From positions 682,001-746,000 of the forward strand of contig OZ241321.1 of the NCBI GenBank assembly GCA_965199725.1: a stretch of 64,000 nucleotides of DNA, written 5' to 3'. Shown here in pieces: positions 42,647-51,979 of the stretch. Under the pieces are notes generated by a model. That model was given only the letters and a program-made list of their open reading frames with translations. It ran no database searches and had not been told where the DNA came from. Position numbers and translations under genes: made by a program. The DNA comes from G965199725 sp965199725. Its GTDB lineage: Bacteria > Pseudomonadota > Gammaproteobacteria > Nitrosococcales > Methylophagaceae. Each line of letters starts with the position of its first letter. Within the stretch, counting starts at the first letter, position 1.

Positions 42647-44233
42647 TTGTTGAGATTTTTAAATATTTTTGTGGGTATAGATAGAAAAAATATAATCTTT
42701 GGTTTGTTTTTTATCGCTCTATTGGGGATAGCCCATATCACTTATGCTCAAAATAAAGATACAACCCATCAAGATAAAAACCAAGAATTATATCAACAAC
42801 TTATAGATGCTAAAATTCAAAATATTCAAGATAAGCTTAGCAGTACACAAGCAGAATTAAATGAAAAAATAAAATTAGAAACAGATCAATTAGATGCACA
42901 CTATAAAAACCTAAATTCTTGGACAGAAAGGATTAACCACTGGTTATCTGCTATTGGCATAACTATCACTTTTTTTGCTATCGCTATCCCATTTTTAAGT
43001 TGGAAAGCTTATGAAAACTTTAAAAAGGAATTCCAAAAACTTTTAAAGGAATCCCAGCAACATGTAGATGAAATAAAAGCAAATAAAGAAAAATCTGAAA
43101 AATATACTGAAGAACAAGAGAGTATGTTAGAAGAAACTAAAGGGTATTTTCCTGGCAAAACAGATGAAGAGGAGATAGCTGAAAATAAGGAAACAAATAA
43201 TATATTAGATACAATAGTAGATACAATAGCCTCTAAACCACAAAAAAATCTAACAGAAAAGGAATATGCTTTTTTAGCCTATGATGCTTATAAACGTAAA
43301 GATTATTATAGCGTTATCGCAAATTTAGATAAGGTCATTGAATGCAATCCTGATAATGCAGAGGCTTATAATAATAGAGGAGTTGCAAAAGGGAATTTAG
43401 GGCAGCATGAAGCAGCGATTAAAGATTATGATCAGGCGATAAAATTACAGCCTGATGATGCAGAGGCTTATAATAATAGAGGAGTTGCAAAAGGGAATTT
43501 AGGGCAGCATGAAGCAGCGATTAAAGATTATGATCAGGCGATAAAATTACAGCCTGATGATGCAGAGGCTTATTACAATAGAGGAGTTGCAAAAGGGAAT
43601 TTAGGGCAGCATGAAGCAGCGATTAAAGATTATGATCAGGCGATAAAATTACAGCCTGATAATGCAAAGGCTTATAATAATAGAGGAGCTGCAAAAGAGA
43701 ATTTAGGGCAGCATGAAGCAGCGATTAAAGATTATGATCAGGCGATAAAATTACAGCCTGATGATGCAGAGGCTTATAATAATAGAGGAGTTGCAAAAGG
43801 GAATTTAGGGCAGCATGAAGCAGCGATTAAAGATTATGATCAGGCGATAAAATTACAGCCTGATAATGCAAAGGCTTATTACAATAGAGGAGTTGCAAAA
43901 GGGAATTTAGGGCAGCATGAAGCAGCGATTAAAGATTATGATCAGGCGATAAAATTACAGCCTGATAATGCAAAGGCTTATAATAATAGAGGAGCTGCAA
44001 AAGAGAATTTAGGGCAGTATCAAGCAGCGATTAAAGATTATGATCAGGCGATAGAATTACAGCCTGATTATGCAAAGGCTTATAATAATAGAGGAGTTGC
44101 AAAAGGGAATTTAGGGCAGCATGAAGCAGCGATTAAAGATTATGATCAGGCGATAAAATTACAGCCTGATAATGCAAAGGCTTATAATAATAGAGGAGTT
44201 GCAAGAGCAAGATTACAAGATAATGACAAGTAA
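42647..44233 (+). CDS. Membrane-anchored tetratricopeptide repeat protein
   Basis: A frame of up to 528 aa. The N-terminus has a signal or membrane segment (about 16-33), a coiled-coil-like stretch rich in E/K (about 55-100), a second membrane segment (about 105-125), and an acidic charged linker. From about residue 240 come eight nearly identical 34-aa TPR units (AYNNRGVAKGNLGQHEAAIK...QPDDAE) plus a partial ninth. The start is uncertain: TTG 42647 or GTG 42671, with no clear Shine-Dalgarno. AT-rich codons (ATA, AGA, AAA) differ from neighbouring genes, suggesting transfer. TPRs bind proteins; the partner is unknown. Confidence 0.8.
   Translation: MLRFLNIFVGIDRKNIIFGLFFIALLGIAHITYAQNKDTTHQDKNQELYQQLIDAKIQNIQDKLSSTQAELNEKIKLETDQLDAHYKNLNSWTERINHWLSAIGITITFFAIAIPFLSWKAYENFKKEFQKLLKESQQHVDEIKANKEKSEKYTEEQESMLEETKGYFPGKTDEEEIAENKETNNILDTIVDTIASKPQKNLTEKEYAFLAYDAYKRKDYYSVIANLDKVIECNPDNAEAYNNRGVAKGNLGQHEAAIKDYDQAIKLQPDDAEAYNNRGVAKGNLGQHEAAIKDYDQAIKLQPDDAEAYYNRGVAKGNLGQHEAAIKDYDQAIKLQPDNAKAYNNRGAAKENLGQHEAAIKDYDQAIKLQPDDAEAYNNRGVAKGNLGQHEAAIKDYDQAIKLQPDNAKAYYNRGVAKGNLGQHEAAIKDYDQAIKLQPDNAKAYNNRGAAKENLGQYQAAIKDYDQAIELQPDYAKAYNNRGVAKGNLGQHEAAIKDYDQAIKLQPDNAKAYNNRGVARARLQDNDK
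43364..44179 (+). repeat. Eight 102-bp tandem DNA repeats coding TPR units
   Basis: Units begin at 43364, 43466, 43568, 43670, 43772, 43874, 43976 and 44078, with a partial copy from 44180. Copies differ at only a few positions (for example NNRG/YNRG, VAKG/AAKE, DDAE/DNAK). Such identity implies recent duplication or gene conversion and predicts copy-number change between strains. Confidence 0.95.
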
Positions 44234-44239
44234 GCACCC

Positions 44240-44486
44240 ATGCACTTTGATAAAACTAGGCGCCTTAGCCAAGGCTACAACATTCAAACTGATACCATTG
44301 ACTATCAAAATAAACCCCAATGGGTGAAACAGTAAAAAATTGCTTTTAGTAGTAAAGGCCAAAGATCATAACAATAGCAGTGATATAGTAAAAGACGAAC
44401 AAAAGAAAACAAATGATACCAAAACGTTTTTTACTGCGTTAGGCCGCAAGTTGCCAGATAGAAGTAAGCACTATCGCGCCAGATGA
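44240..44486 (+). pseudogene. Decayed gene remnant with a frameshift, family unknown
   Basis: Two plus-strand pieces read as protein. The first runs from ATG 44240 to stop 44333-44335 (HFDKTRRLSQGYNIQTDTID, ending PQWVKQ). The second continues in another frame from about 44337 (KKLLLVVKAKDHNNSSDIVK ... TFFTALGRKLPDRSKHYRAR) to stop 44484-44486. They join around 44333, so a frameshift is likely. Similarity to the C-terminus of restriction or helicase proteins is only a guess. It ends 10 bases before the prlC stop. Confidence 0.45.
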
Positions 44487-44495
44487 GTGAATACA

Positions 44496-46529
44496 TCAAA
44501 CAGCAATGCCCGAATGGCAAAGCAGCGCGTCAATGCGCGGCTTACGACCACGAAAGGCAATAAATAAATCCATCGGATCACGGGCACCGCCTTGCTCCAA
44601 AATGTTGTGCAAAAACTGATTACCTGTATCACGGTTAAAAATACCGGTTTCCTCAAATTTGGCAAAGGCATCAGCAGACAGTACCTCTGCCCATTTATAG
44701 CTGTAATAACCTGCGGCATAGCCACCCGCAAAAATATGGGCAAAGCTATGGGCAAAGCGATTAAAATCAGGCACAGGGACAACTGCAACCTGCTGGCGCA
44801 CATCTGCCAAAATGTTGGCAAATTGATCTGGATGATCAGGCGTATATTCAAGATGAAGGCGAAAATCAAACAGAGAAAACTCAAGCTGGCGCATAAGCAT
44901 CATTGCTGATTGAAAATTGCGCGCTGCGGTCATTTTGGCAAATAGTGCTGGTGGCAATGCCTCGCCAGTCTGATAATGACCAGAAATCATATCCAGCGCC
45001 TCACGTTGCCACGCCCAGTTTTCCATAAACTGGCTAGGTAACTCAACTGCATCCCAAGGTACCCCGTTAATACCGGCAACAGCAGCATGGTCAATTTTAG
45101 TCAGAATATGGTGCAGGGTATGGCCAAACTCATGGAACAGGGTGGTGACTTCATCATGAGTAAACAGCGCCGGCTTATCGCCCACTGGTTCCGCAAAATT
45201 ACAGGTTAAAAAAGCTACTGGCGTTACTATATCGTTAGTCAGCCGTCGCCGACCAACACAACCATCCATCCAAGCGCCACCGCGCTTACCTGCGCGCGCA
45301 TATAAATCTAGATAAAACTGACCACGCAACTCACCGCCTTCATCAAAAATGTCAAAAAAGCGCACATCTTGATGCCAAACATCAACATCATGGCGCTCGG
45401 TAATCACCAACCCGTATAATCTATTAACAATAGTAAATAATCCGCTCATTACCTTGTCTTCAGGAAAATAAGGCCGTAATTCCTCTGGTGAAACAGCGTA
45501 GCGCTGCTGACGCAATTTTTCGGCAAAATATGGCACATCCCATGCAGCCAAGCTATCCATGCCGCCATTCTCTTTGGCATAGGCTTGTAATTCAGCATAT
45601 TCTTGATCAGCTATCGGTTTTGCCCGCGTAGCCAGATCAGTTAAAAAATCCAGCACCGCTTGCGGTGACTCAGCCATTTTAGTCGCCAGTGAATAGTTAG
45701 CATGGTTGGCAAAACCGACAATATTAGCCAGTTTATGGCGGATTTTAATAATATCAGCCATCACCATCGTGTTATCAAATTGCCCTGCATGCGGCCCATT
45801 TTCAGAGGCCTTAGTCACAAATGCAGTGTATATCTGTTCACGCAAATTACGATCATCAGCATAGCTCATCACTGGCATATACAAAGGAAAATCTAAGGTT
45901 AACAGCCAACCTGTTAAGCCCTGACGCTGAGCAAATTGTGCTGCCAATGCTTTGCTTGACTCTGGCAAACCATGCAACATAGCTTCATCGGTAATATGCT
46001 TTTTCCATGCATGGGTGGCATCAAGCACATTTTGTTCAAACCGCGCAGTTAACTCGCTAAGCCGCTGTGATAGACGTTTAAACTCATCGCGCTGGTTCTG
46101 CGGCAGTTCAACACCCGCCAAACGAAAATCACGTAAAGCATTACTAATGACTTTTCTCTGACCAACATCTAAGTCATGATACAAATCACTGTTAGCGATA
46201 TGCTTATAGGCACGATAAAGCGCTGGATGCTGTCCTAATTCTGTACCAAACGCGCTTAGTTTAGGCAAACAGGCATTATAGGCAGCGCGTAATTCATCTG
46301 TATGCATTACCCCATTTAAGTGACTGACTGGCGCCCACACTGCATCAATTTCTGCATTGATTGCCTCCATTGGTAATAGCAAAGATTGCCATGTCGGTTG
46401 CTCATTGTTGGCTAACATTGTGCCTACTGTTGCCCGTGCTTGTTGTAGCACACTATCGATCTGCGGCGCAATATTACTAGGCTGAATCGCTGAGAATAGC
46501 GGTAACGATGCACTCAACTGGTTAGTCAT
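44496..46529 (-). CDS. prlC: Oligopeptidase A
   Basis: A 677-aa M3 metallopeptidase. The zinc motif HEFGH is at residues about 465-469 (TTLFHEFGHTLHHIL), with WDAVELPSQFMENWAW downstream carrying the third ligand. N-terminal helices and length match PrlC. It degrades signal peptides and short peptides in the cytoplasm. It is a single gene. Confidence 0.96.
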   Translation of the reverse strand: MTNQLSASLPLFSAIQPSNIAPQIDSVLQQARATVGTMLANNEQPTWQSLLLPMEAINAEIDAVWAPVSHLNGVMHTDELRAAYNACLPKLSAFGTELGQHPALYRAYKHIANSDLYHDLDVGQRKVISNALRDFRLAGVELPQNQRDEFKRLSQRLSELTARFEQNVLDATHAWKKHITDEAMLHGLPESSKALAAQFAQRQGLTGWLLTLDFPLYMPVMSYADDRNLREQIYTAFVTKASENGPHAGQFDNTMVMADIIKIRHKLANIVGFANHANYSLATKMAESPQAVLDFLTDLATRAKPIADQEYAELQAYAKENGGMDSLAAWDVPYFAEKLRQQRYAVSPEELRPYFPEDKVMSGLFTIVNRLYGLVITERHDVDVWHQDVRFFDIFDEGGELRGQFYLDLYARAGKRGGAWMDGCVGRRRLTNDIVTPVAFLTCNFAEPVGDKPALFTHDEVTTLFHEFGHTLHHILTKIDHAAVAGINGVPWDAVELPSQFMENWAWQREALDMISGHYQTGEALPPALFAKMTAARNFQSAMMLMRQLEFSLFDFRLHLEYTPDHPDQFANILADVRQQVAVVPVPDFNRFAHSFAHIFAGGYAAGYYSYKWAEVLSADAFAKFEETGIFNRDTGNQFLHNILEQGGARDPMDLFIAFRGRKPRIDALLCHSGIAV

Positions 46530-46632
46530 GATGATTTGATTTTCTTAAAAATGGTTCTGACGCCATAACCCTTCTTAAGTATAGCAAACGCCTGTGTCTT
46601 TTTACAAAACTAAGCTGATAGTAGCAAGCTGA

Positions 46633-47622
46633 TTAAGGTTCCGGTACTAATGCCAGCGCATGGCTGATAACCTCAACGCCAGCACCCATTAAATGAGTAT
46701 GATTACTTAAATACCGTCGCCATGCCTTAGCACCGGGCTGGCCTTGAAAAAAACTCAAAAGATGGCGAGTCATGGCAGCCACAGAACGCCCCTGCCGCAG
46801 TTGCCTATCAATATAGGGCAACAACATATTAATCACCTGATGGCGCGACGGCATATAATCGTCATTAAATATGCGGCGGTTACTGTGCACCAGTAGATAA
46901 GGGTTATGATAGACAGCACGTCCCAGCATCACGCCATCAACGTGCATTAACTGCTTTTCAGTCTCCGTCAGTGTCTCAATACCGCCATTAATACTGATAT
47001 CAAGATGAGCAAAATCACGCTTTATCCGATAGACTCGGTGATAATCAAGCAGCGGTACGTCACGATTTTGTCTTGGGCTTAATCCCTTAAGCCATGCCTT
47101 ACGTGCATGAATAATAAAATGGTTACAACCAGCAGCAGCAACCGGAGTAATAAAGCGGGTTAAAAATTCATTACTGTCATAATTATCAACACCTAACCTA
47201 GTTTTAACGGTCACCGGAATTGTCACCCGCGCACGCATTGCCGCTACGCACTCAGCAACCAGAAGCGGTTCAGTCATTAAACATGCCCCAAAACGACCAG
47301 CCTGTACACGGCTGCTCGGGCAGCCGACATTGAGATTAATAGCGTTGTAACCTGCCTGCTCGCCCATAAGAGCACATTCGGCTAATGCCGCAGGATCAGC
47401 GCCGCCTAGTTGCAGTGCGACGGGTGCCTCAGTCGGATCATGCGCCAATAATCTGTCACGCGGCCCATACAACAACGCATTGGTAGTGATCATTTCTGTA
47501 TACAGCCACCAGTGCCTAGATAACAACCGCAGAAAATAGCGGCAGTGCCTGTCAGTCCACTTAAGCATGGGGGCAACCGCCAGTTGAGGCGCTACGATAA
47601 CTGTGCAACTGGCAGGCGGCAT
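46633..47622 (-). CDS. dusA: tRNA-dihydrouridine(20/20a) synthase
   Basis: A 329-aa flavin enzyme. APMLKWTDRHCRYFLRLLSR and YTEMITTNALLYG are close to E. coli DusA. The catalytic Cys is in NLNVGCPSSRV (about residue 101). NGGIETL and HVDGVMLGRAVYHNP are C-terminal motifs. It reduces uridines 20 and 20a of the tRNA D-loop. It is divergent from the metK operon. Confidence 0.95.
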   Translation of the reverse strand: MPPASCTVIVAPQLAVAPMLKWTDRHCRYFLRLLSRHWWLYTEMITTNALLYGPRDRLLAHDPTEAPVALQLGGADPAALAECALMGEQAGYNAINLNVGCPSSRVQAGRFGACLMTEPLLVAECVAAMRARVTIPVTVKTRLGVDNYDSNEFLTRFITPVAAAGCNHFIIHARKAWLKGLSPRQNRDVPLLDYHRVYRIKRDFAHLDISINGGIETLTETEKQLMHVDGVMLGRAVYHNPYLLVHSNRRIFNDDYMPSRHQVINMLLPYIDRQLRQGRSVAAMTRHLLSFFQGQPGAKAWRRYLSNHTHLMGAGVEVISHALALVPEP

Positions 47623-47757
47623 GGCGGTAGCGGTAGCATTAAAAAGATGGCAATCATTATTAACAACAAACTTACAGTAACATGCTTTGATGTAAAGTAA
47701 AGCGATTACTTCACTATGCTTGCATTTTCTACCTGGACGGACTACAATTTCCAGACT

Positions 47758-47828
47758 GTGAATCCAACGGAACGTTGCAACAGGCTTACCTGCCAGCCTT
47801 ATTCACTCATTTTTAGTTAACGGCGTTC
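47758..47828 (+). promoter_or_regulatory. SAH-riboswitch-like leader before metK-ahcY-metF
   Basis: GTGAAT (47758-47763) and ATTCAC (47801-47806) can close a stem around a core GGAACGTTGCAAC (47769-47781) similar to the conserved GGAGCG-T-TGCAAC core I recall for S-adenosylhomocysteine riboswitches. Inside is a CAGG-CTTA-CCTG hairpin. GAACG (47770-47774) can pair with CGTTC (47824-47828) as a pseudoknot. SAH riboswitches control ahcY-type genes, and metK-ahcY-metF follows. The match is by eye only. Confidence 0.45.
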
Positions 47829-47904
47829 GTTTAGTATGAAAGTGGGCCTGCAATCATGCAAAACCATCTGTTATACCAAACATTGGAATACAAATGAGGT
47901 CTGC

Positions 47905-49062
47905 TTGAGCCGCTATACATTTACATCTGAGTCTGTATCAGAAGGGCACCCGGATAAAATCGCCGATCAACTGTCAGATGCCGTATTAGACGAGATTCTA
48001 CGCCAGGACCCTAAAGCACGGGTTGCCTGTGAAGCAATGATTAAAAACGGTGTTGCTATTATCGCCGGTGAAATCACCACCACAGCGTGGGTAGATCTGG
48101 AAGCAGTGGTACGCAAAACAATTACTGATATTGGCTATACCAACTCTGATATTGGCTTTGATGGTAACACTTGCGCGGTCATGTCGCTGATTGGTAAACA
48201 ATCTGCTGATATTGCCAGGGGGGTTGACAGGCCAAAAGAAGAGCAGGGTGCTGGCGATCAGGGCTTAATGTTTGGTTATGCCAGCAATGAAACTGATGTG
48301 CTGATGCCAGCACCTGTTATCTATGCTCACCGTCTGGTCAAGCGGCTGGCTAATCTGCGTAAAGATGATACCCTGCCGTGGCTGCGTCCTGATGGCAAAA
48401 GTCAGGTGACTTTTATATACGAGGATGATAGACCGGTAATGATTGATGCAGTGGTGCTATCCGCTCAGCACAGCCCGGAGATAACACGTGACAAATTGGA
48501 GGAGGCGCTGATGGAGCTTGTTATCAAACCAATCTTGCCGTCCAAATGGTTGAATCGTGACACCAAATTTTATATTAACCCCACAGGCCAGTTTGTAATT
48601 GGCGGTCCAGTAGGCGATTGTGGCCTGACCGGGCGCAAAATTATCGTCGATACCTATGGCGGCATGGCACGACACGGTGGTGGGGCATTTTCGGGTAAAG
48701 ACCCATCTAAAGTGGATCGCAGCGCTGCTTATGCTGGTCGTTATATCGCCAAAAATATCGTGGCGGCTGGCTTGGCTGATCGCTGCGAAATCCAGCTATC
48801 CTATGCCATTGGTGTGACTGAACCAACATCGGTTAATATCAATAGCTTTGGCACTGGTAAACTTGCCAGCAATAAACTAGCCAATCTGGTGCGCAGGCAT
48901 GTTGATTTGCGCCCGGCCAAACTCATTGAAAGGTTGAATCTTATCCGTCCTGTCTATCTGGCAACAGCCGCCTATGGCCATTTTGGTCGCGAAGAGGCTG
49001 GTTTTACCTGGGAGCATACTGATATGGTCGACACCTTGCGAGATGCCGCCAATATCACATAA
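47905..49062 (+). CDS. metK: S-adenosylmethionine synthetase
   Basis: 385 aa from TTG 47905, chosen because GAGGT lies 5 bases upstream and the protein then starts like other MetKs (SRYTFTSESVSEGHPDK). The frame is open to an ATG at 47836, but that would add 23 residues inside the leader RNA. GAGDQGLMFGYA and GGAFSGKDPSKVDRSAAY are the signatures. It makes SAM from methionine and ATP. It is first in the metK-ahcY-metF operon. Confidence 0.94.
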   Translation: MSRYTFTSESVSEGHPDKIADQLSDAVLDEILRQDPKARVACEAMIKNGVAIIAGEITTTAWVDLEAVVRKTITDIGYTNSDIGFDGNTCAVMSLIGKQSADIARGVDRPKEEQGAGDQGLMFGYASNETDVLMPAPVIYAHRLVKRLANLRKDDTLPWLRPDGKSQVTFIYEDDRPVMIDAVVLSAQHSPEITRDKLEEALMELVIKPILPSKWLNRDTKFYINPTGQFVIGGPVGDCGLTGRKIIVDTYGGMARHGGGAFSGKDPSKVDRSAAYAGRYIAKNIVAAGLADRCEIQLSYAIGVTEPTSVNINSFGTGKLASNKLANLVRRHVDLRPAKLIERLNLIRPVYLATAAYGHFGREEAGFTWEHTDMVDTLRDAANIT

Positions 49063-49081
49063 CTAATTGAGACTAAAACAT

Positions 49082-50392
49082 ATGCTTTCACCAATTAATA
49101 AACCCACTCCTGATTATAAAGTCGCTGACATAAGTCTTGCTGATTGGGGACACAAAGAAATCTGCATTGCCGAAAAGGAAATGCCTGGTCTGATGGCCCT
49201 GCGGGCACAATATGCTGGGCAAGCACCGCTGGCAGGCGCACGTATTGCTGGTTGCCTGCACATGACCATCCAGACAGCGGTATTGATAGATACCCTAGTT
49301 GCACTGGGTGCTGAAGTACGCTGGTCATCATGCAATATATTTTCCACGCAGGATCATGCAGCGGCAAAGATAGCGAGTAAAGGTATTCCGGTATTTGCTT
49401 GGAAAGGACAAAGCGAAGATGAGGCTGTCTGGTGCATTAAACAGACCCTGTTTGGTGCCAATAGCTGGCGACCAAATCTGCTTTTAGATGATGGCGGTGA
49501 TCTGACTGCGCTAGTACACAACGACTACCCTGATCTACTGGCGACCATAAAAGGGGTATCAGAAGAAACTACCACGGGTGTACATCGCCTGTATGAGATG
49601 GAAAATCATGGCAAGTTGCGCATACCAGCAATCAACGTTAACGATTCAGTCACCAAATCCAAGTTTGATAACCTGTACGGTTGCCGCGAGTCTCTGCTGG
49701 ATGGCATTAAACGGGCAACCGATGCCATGATCGCTGGCAAGGTCTGCGTAGTGCTCGGCTATGGTGATGTTGGCAAGGGTTGCGCACAGGCATTTGCTGG
49801 TATGGGGGCAACAGTCATGATAACCGAGATTGACCCCATCTGCGCCTTGCAAGCAGCAATGGAAGGTTACCGAGTAGTTACCATGGATGAAGCAGCACCA
49901 GTCGGCGATATATTTGTAACCGCTACCGGCAATATCAAGGCAATTGATCATCACCACATGTTGGCAATGAAAGATAATGCAATTGTCTGTAACATCGGTC
50001 ACTTTGATGCTGAAATTGAGGTATCAGCCCTGCGCGACTACCAGTGGATACCCATTAAAGATCAGGTAGATGAAGTTGTATTCCCCAACGGCAAAAGCCT
50101 GATACTGCTGGCCGAAGGACGGCTGGTTAATCTTGGTTGCGCCACTGGTCACCCCAGCTTTGTCATGTCAGCATCATTTACCAATCAGGTCATGGCGCAG
50201 ATTGAGCTATGGCAACATACTGACCGTTATAACAATAAGGTTTATACCCTGCCCAAATTACTTGATGAGCATGTGGCCAGACTCCATCTTGATCGTATTA
50301 ATGCTAGCTTGACCACACTGACAGATGAGCAGGCAGATTATCTGGATATGAATAAAAAAGGCCCGTACAAGCCCCCCCACTATCGCTATTAG
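49082..50392 (+). CDS. ahcY: S-adenosylhomocysteine hydrolase
   Basis: 436 aa from ATG 49082. NVNDSVTKSKFDN, GYGDVGKGCAQAF (NAD-binding) and FDAEIEV are family markers, and the C-terminus ends in GPYKPPHYRY. It splits SAH into adenosine and homocysteine, recycling the methyl-cycle by-product. It lies 19 bases after metK. Using AhcY rather than the Pfs/LuxS route is common in Pseudomonas-like gammaproteobacteria. Confidence 0.96.
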   Translation: MLSPINKPTPDYKVADISLADWGHKEICIAEKEMPGLMALRAQYAGQAPLAGARIAGCLHMTIQTAVLIDTLVALGAEVRWSSCNIFSTQDHAAAKIASKGIPVFAWKGQSEDEAVWCIKQTLFGANSWRPNLLLDDGGDLTALVHNDYPDLLATIKGVSEETTTGVHRLYEMENHGKLRIPAINVNDSVTKSKFDNLYGCRESLLDGIKRATDAMIAGKVCVVLGYGDVGKGCAQAFAGMGATVMITEIDPICALQAAMEGYRVVTMDEAAPVGDIFVTATGNIKAIDHHHMLAMKDNAIVCNIGHFDAEIEVSALRDYQWIPIKDQVDEVVFPNGKSLILLAEGRLVNLGCATGHPSFVMSASFTNQVMAQIELWQHTDRYNNKVYTLPKLLDEHVARLHLDRINASLTTLTDEQADYLDMNKKGPYKPPHYRY

Positions 50393-50433
50393 CCTGTTGA
50401 CTGTGTGCCCTGTTGCCGTGATAATTTAAGCAA

Positions 50434-51276
50434 ATGGCTATTATCAGTTGCGAATTTTTTCCAGCAAAAACAGTCGCAGGGATGGCTGGTACCGCTGAAG
50501 TCAGGCGACAATTAACGCCATTGACACCCGTCTTTTATTCGGTCACCTTTGGCGCTGGTGGTAACACCCAGAATAATACTACAGACACAGTCATCGCTAT
50601 CCAGCAGGATAAGCCTGCTACTGGTATTGACGCTGCACCTCATTTATCCTGCATTGGCGCGACTAAAAGCGGTATTGGTGCCCTGTTGGATACATTTAAG
50701 CAATACAATATCCACCGCATTGTTGCTCTGCGCGGCGATCTGCCTTCAGGCATGCGTAATGCAGGTGATTTTCGTTACGCCAATGAGTTACTTACCTTTA
50801 TTCGTAAGCAGACTGGTGATTATTTTACTATTGAAGTAGCTGCCTACCCAGAAGTGCACCCACAGGCGCCCTCTGCTGCCAGCGATCTCAGTAATTTCAA
50901 GCGCAAAGTGGATGCTGGTGCTGACGGTGCGCTGACCCAATATTTTTACAATGCTGATGCTTACGGTGACTTTGTTAATCGCTGTCAGCAGATTGGGATT
51001 ACGATCCCCATCGTGCCTGGCATTATGCCAATTAATCAATTTGCGTCCCTAGCAAGGTTTTCTGCTAACTGTGGCGCTGAAATTCCACGCTGGCTACATA
51101 AAAGGCTGGTAGATTTTGGTGACGATCTGCCGTCATTACAAGCATTTACAGTAGATTTTATCACCGATTTCAGTGCGAGATTGCTTGCTATGGGTGCACC
51201 TGGTCTGCATTTTTACACCATGAATCGCGCACAGCCAACACTAACTATTTGTAAGCGTCTGGGGCTGGTAGACTGA
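50434..51276 (+). CDS. metF: 5,10-methylenetetrahydrofolate reductase
   Basis: A 280-aa flavoprotein. The start CEFFPAKT is the family opening; FYSVTFGAGG, ALRGDLP and a DGALTQYFYNAD segment are core motifs. It makes 5-methyl-THF for methionine synthesis. It completes the metK-ahcY-metF methyl-cycle operon after a 41-bp gap and precedes the ABC permease gene by 10 bases. Confidence 0.95.
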   Translation: MAIISCEFFPAKTVAGMAGTAEVRRQLTPLTPVFYSVTFGAGGNTQNNTTDTVIAIQQDKPATGIDAAPHLSCIGATKSGIGALLDTFKQYNIHRIVALRGDLPSGMRNAGDFRYANELLTFIRKQTGDYFTIEVAAYPEVHPQAPSAASDLSNFKRKVDAGADGALTQYFYNADAYGDFVNRCQQIGITIPIVPGIMPINQFASLARFSANCGAEIPRWLHKRLVDFGDDLPSLQAFTVDFITDFSARLLAMGAPGLHFYTMNRAQPTLTICKRLGLVD

Positions 51277-51286
51277 GAAGTACGCT

Positions 51287-51979
51287 ATGGCATACTTCAC
51301 TGATTCGTTGACTGAGGCTGCCCAGCTTATTATTACCTTTGACAGCGCCATGTACCAGGTGGTAACTACATCAGTGGCTATCTCCACAGCGGCAGCATTG
51401 CTGGCCGCTATCATCGCAGTCCCAGTAGGCATGACTATTGCCCTTAATTCATTCAGCGGCAAAGCACTGTTGCAACATCTGCTCAACACCCTGATGGCAT
51501 TGCCAACTGTAGTGATTGGCCTAGTGCTGTATGGACTGTTCAGCCGCATGGGTCCACTGGGGTATTTGGGGTTATTATATACACCAGCAGCCATTATCAT
51601 TGCTGAAGCCTTATTGATTATACCGATTATAGCCAATTTAACCATTGCGGCAGTCGCCAGCGCCGACTCACGACTAGTACCAACGCTGAGAAGTCTTGGC
51701 GCTAAAAACATATCACTGGCTGTCTATGTTGCCAGACAAACGCGATTTGCTCTGATGGCTGCGATTATTGCCGGCTTTGGTCGCGCAATTGGCGAAGTAG
51801 GCGCAGCAATGATGGTAGGTGGCAACATTGCCGGATCAACCCGCACCATGACCACGACCATTGCCCTAGAAACCAGCAAGGGCGAATTTGCCTTTGCCCT
51901 GGCGCTTGGTATGCTGCTCCTTGCCATTGCTTTTATAGTGACCTTTGCCCTGTCATGGATACAACGGTCAGCAGTGTGA
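51287..51979 (+). CDS. tupB: Tungstate-type ABC transporter permease
   Basis: A 230-aa inner-membrane protein with about five to six membrane segments. LMALPTVVIGLVLYGLFSR and the EAA-loop-like LRSLGAKNISLAVYVARQTRFALMAA and GRAIGEVGAAMMVGGNI segments fit the TupB/WtpB group. It likely imports tungstate or molybdate, in keeping with the moa genes 10 kb away. Its 3' end overlaps tupC by 25 bp. No tupA binding protein is adjacent. Confidence 0.8.
   Translation: MAYFTDSLTEAAQLIITFDSAMYQVVTTSVAISTAAALLAAIIAVPVGMTIALNSFSGKALLQHLLNTLMALPTVVIGLVLYGLFSRMGPLGYLGLLYTPAAIIIAEALLIIPIIANLTIAAVASADSRLVPTLRSLGAKNISLAVYVARQTRFALMAAIIAGFGRAIGEVGAAMMVGGNIAGSTRTMTTTIALETSKGEFAFALALGMLLLAIAFIVTFALSWIQRSAV

Noticed and set aside
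47836..47904. Upstream ATG for metK
   Set aside because: It adds 23 residues not found in MetK and lies inside the leader; TTG 47905 has a good GAGGT and the standard N-terminus.
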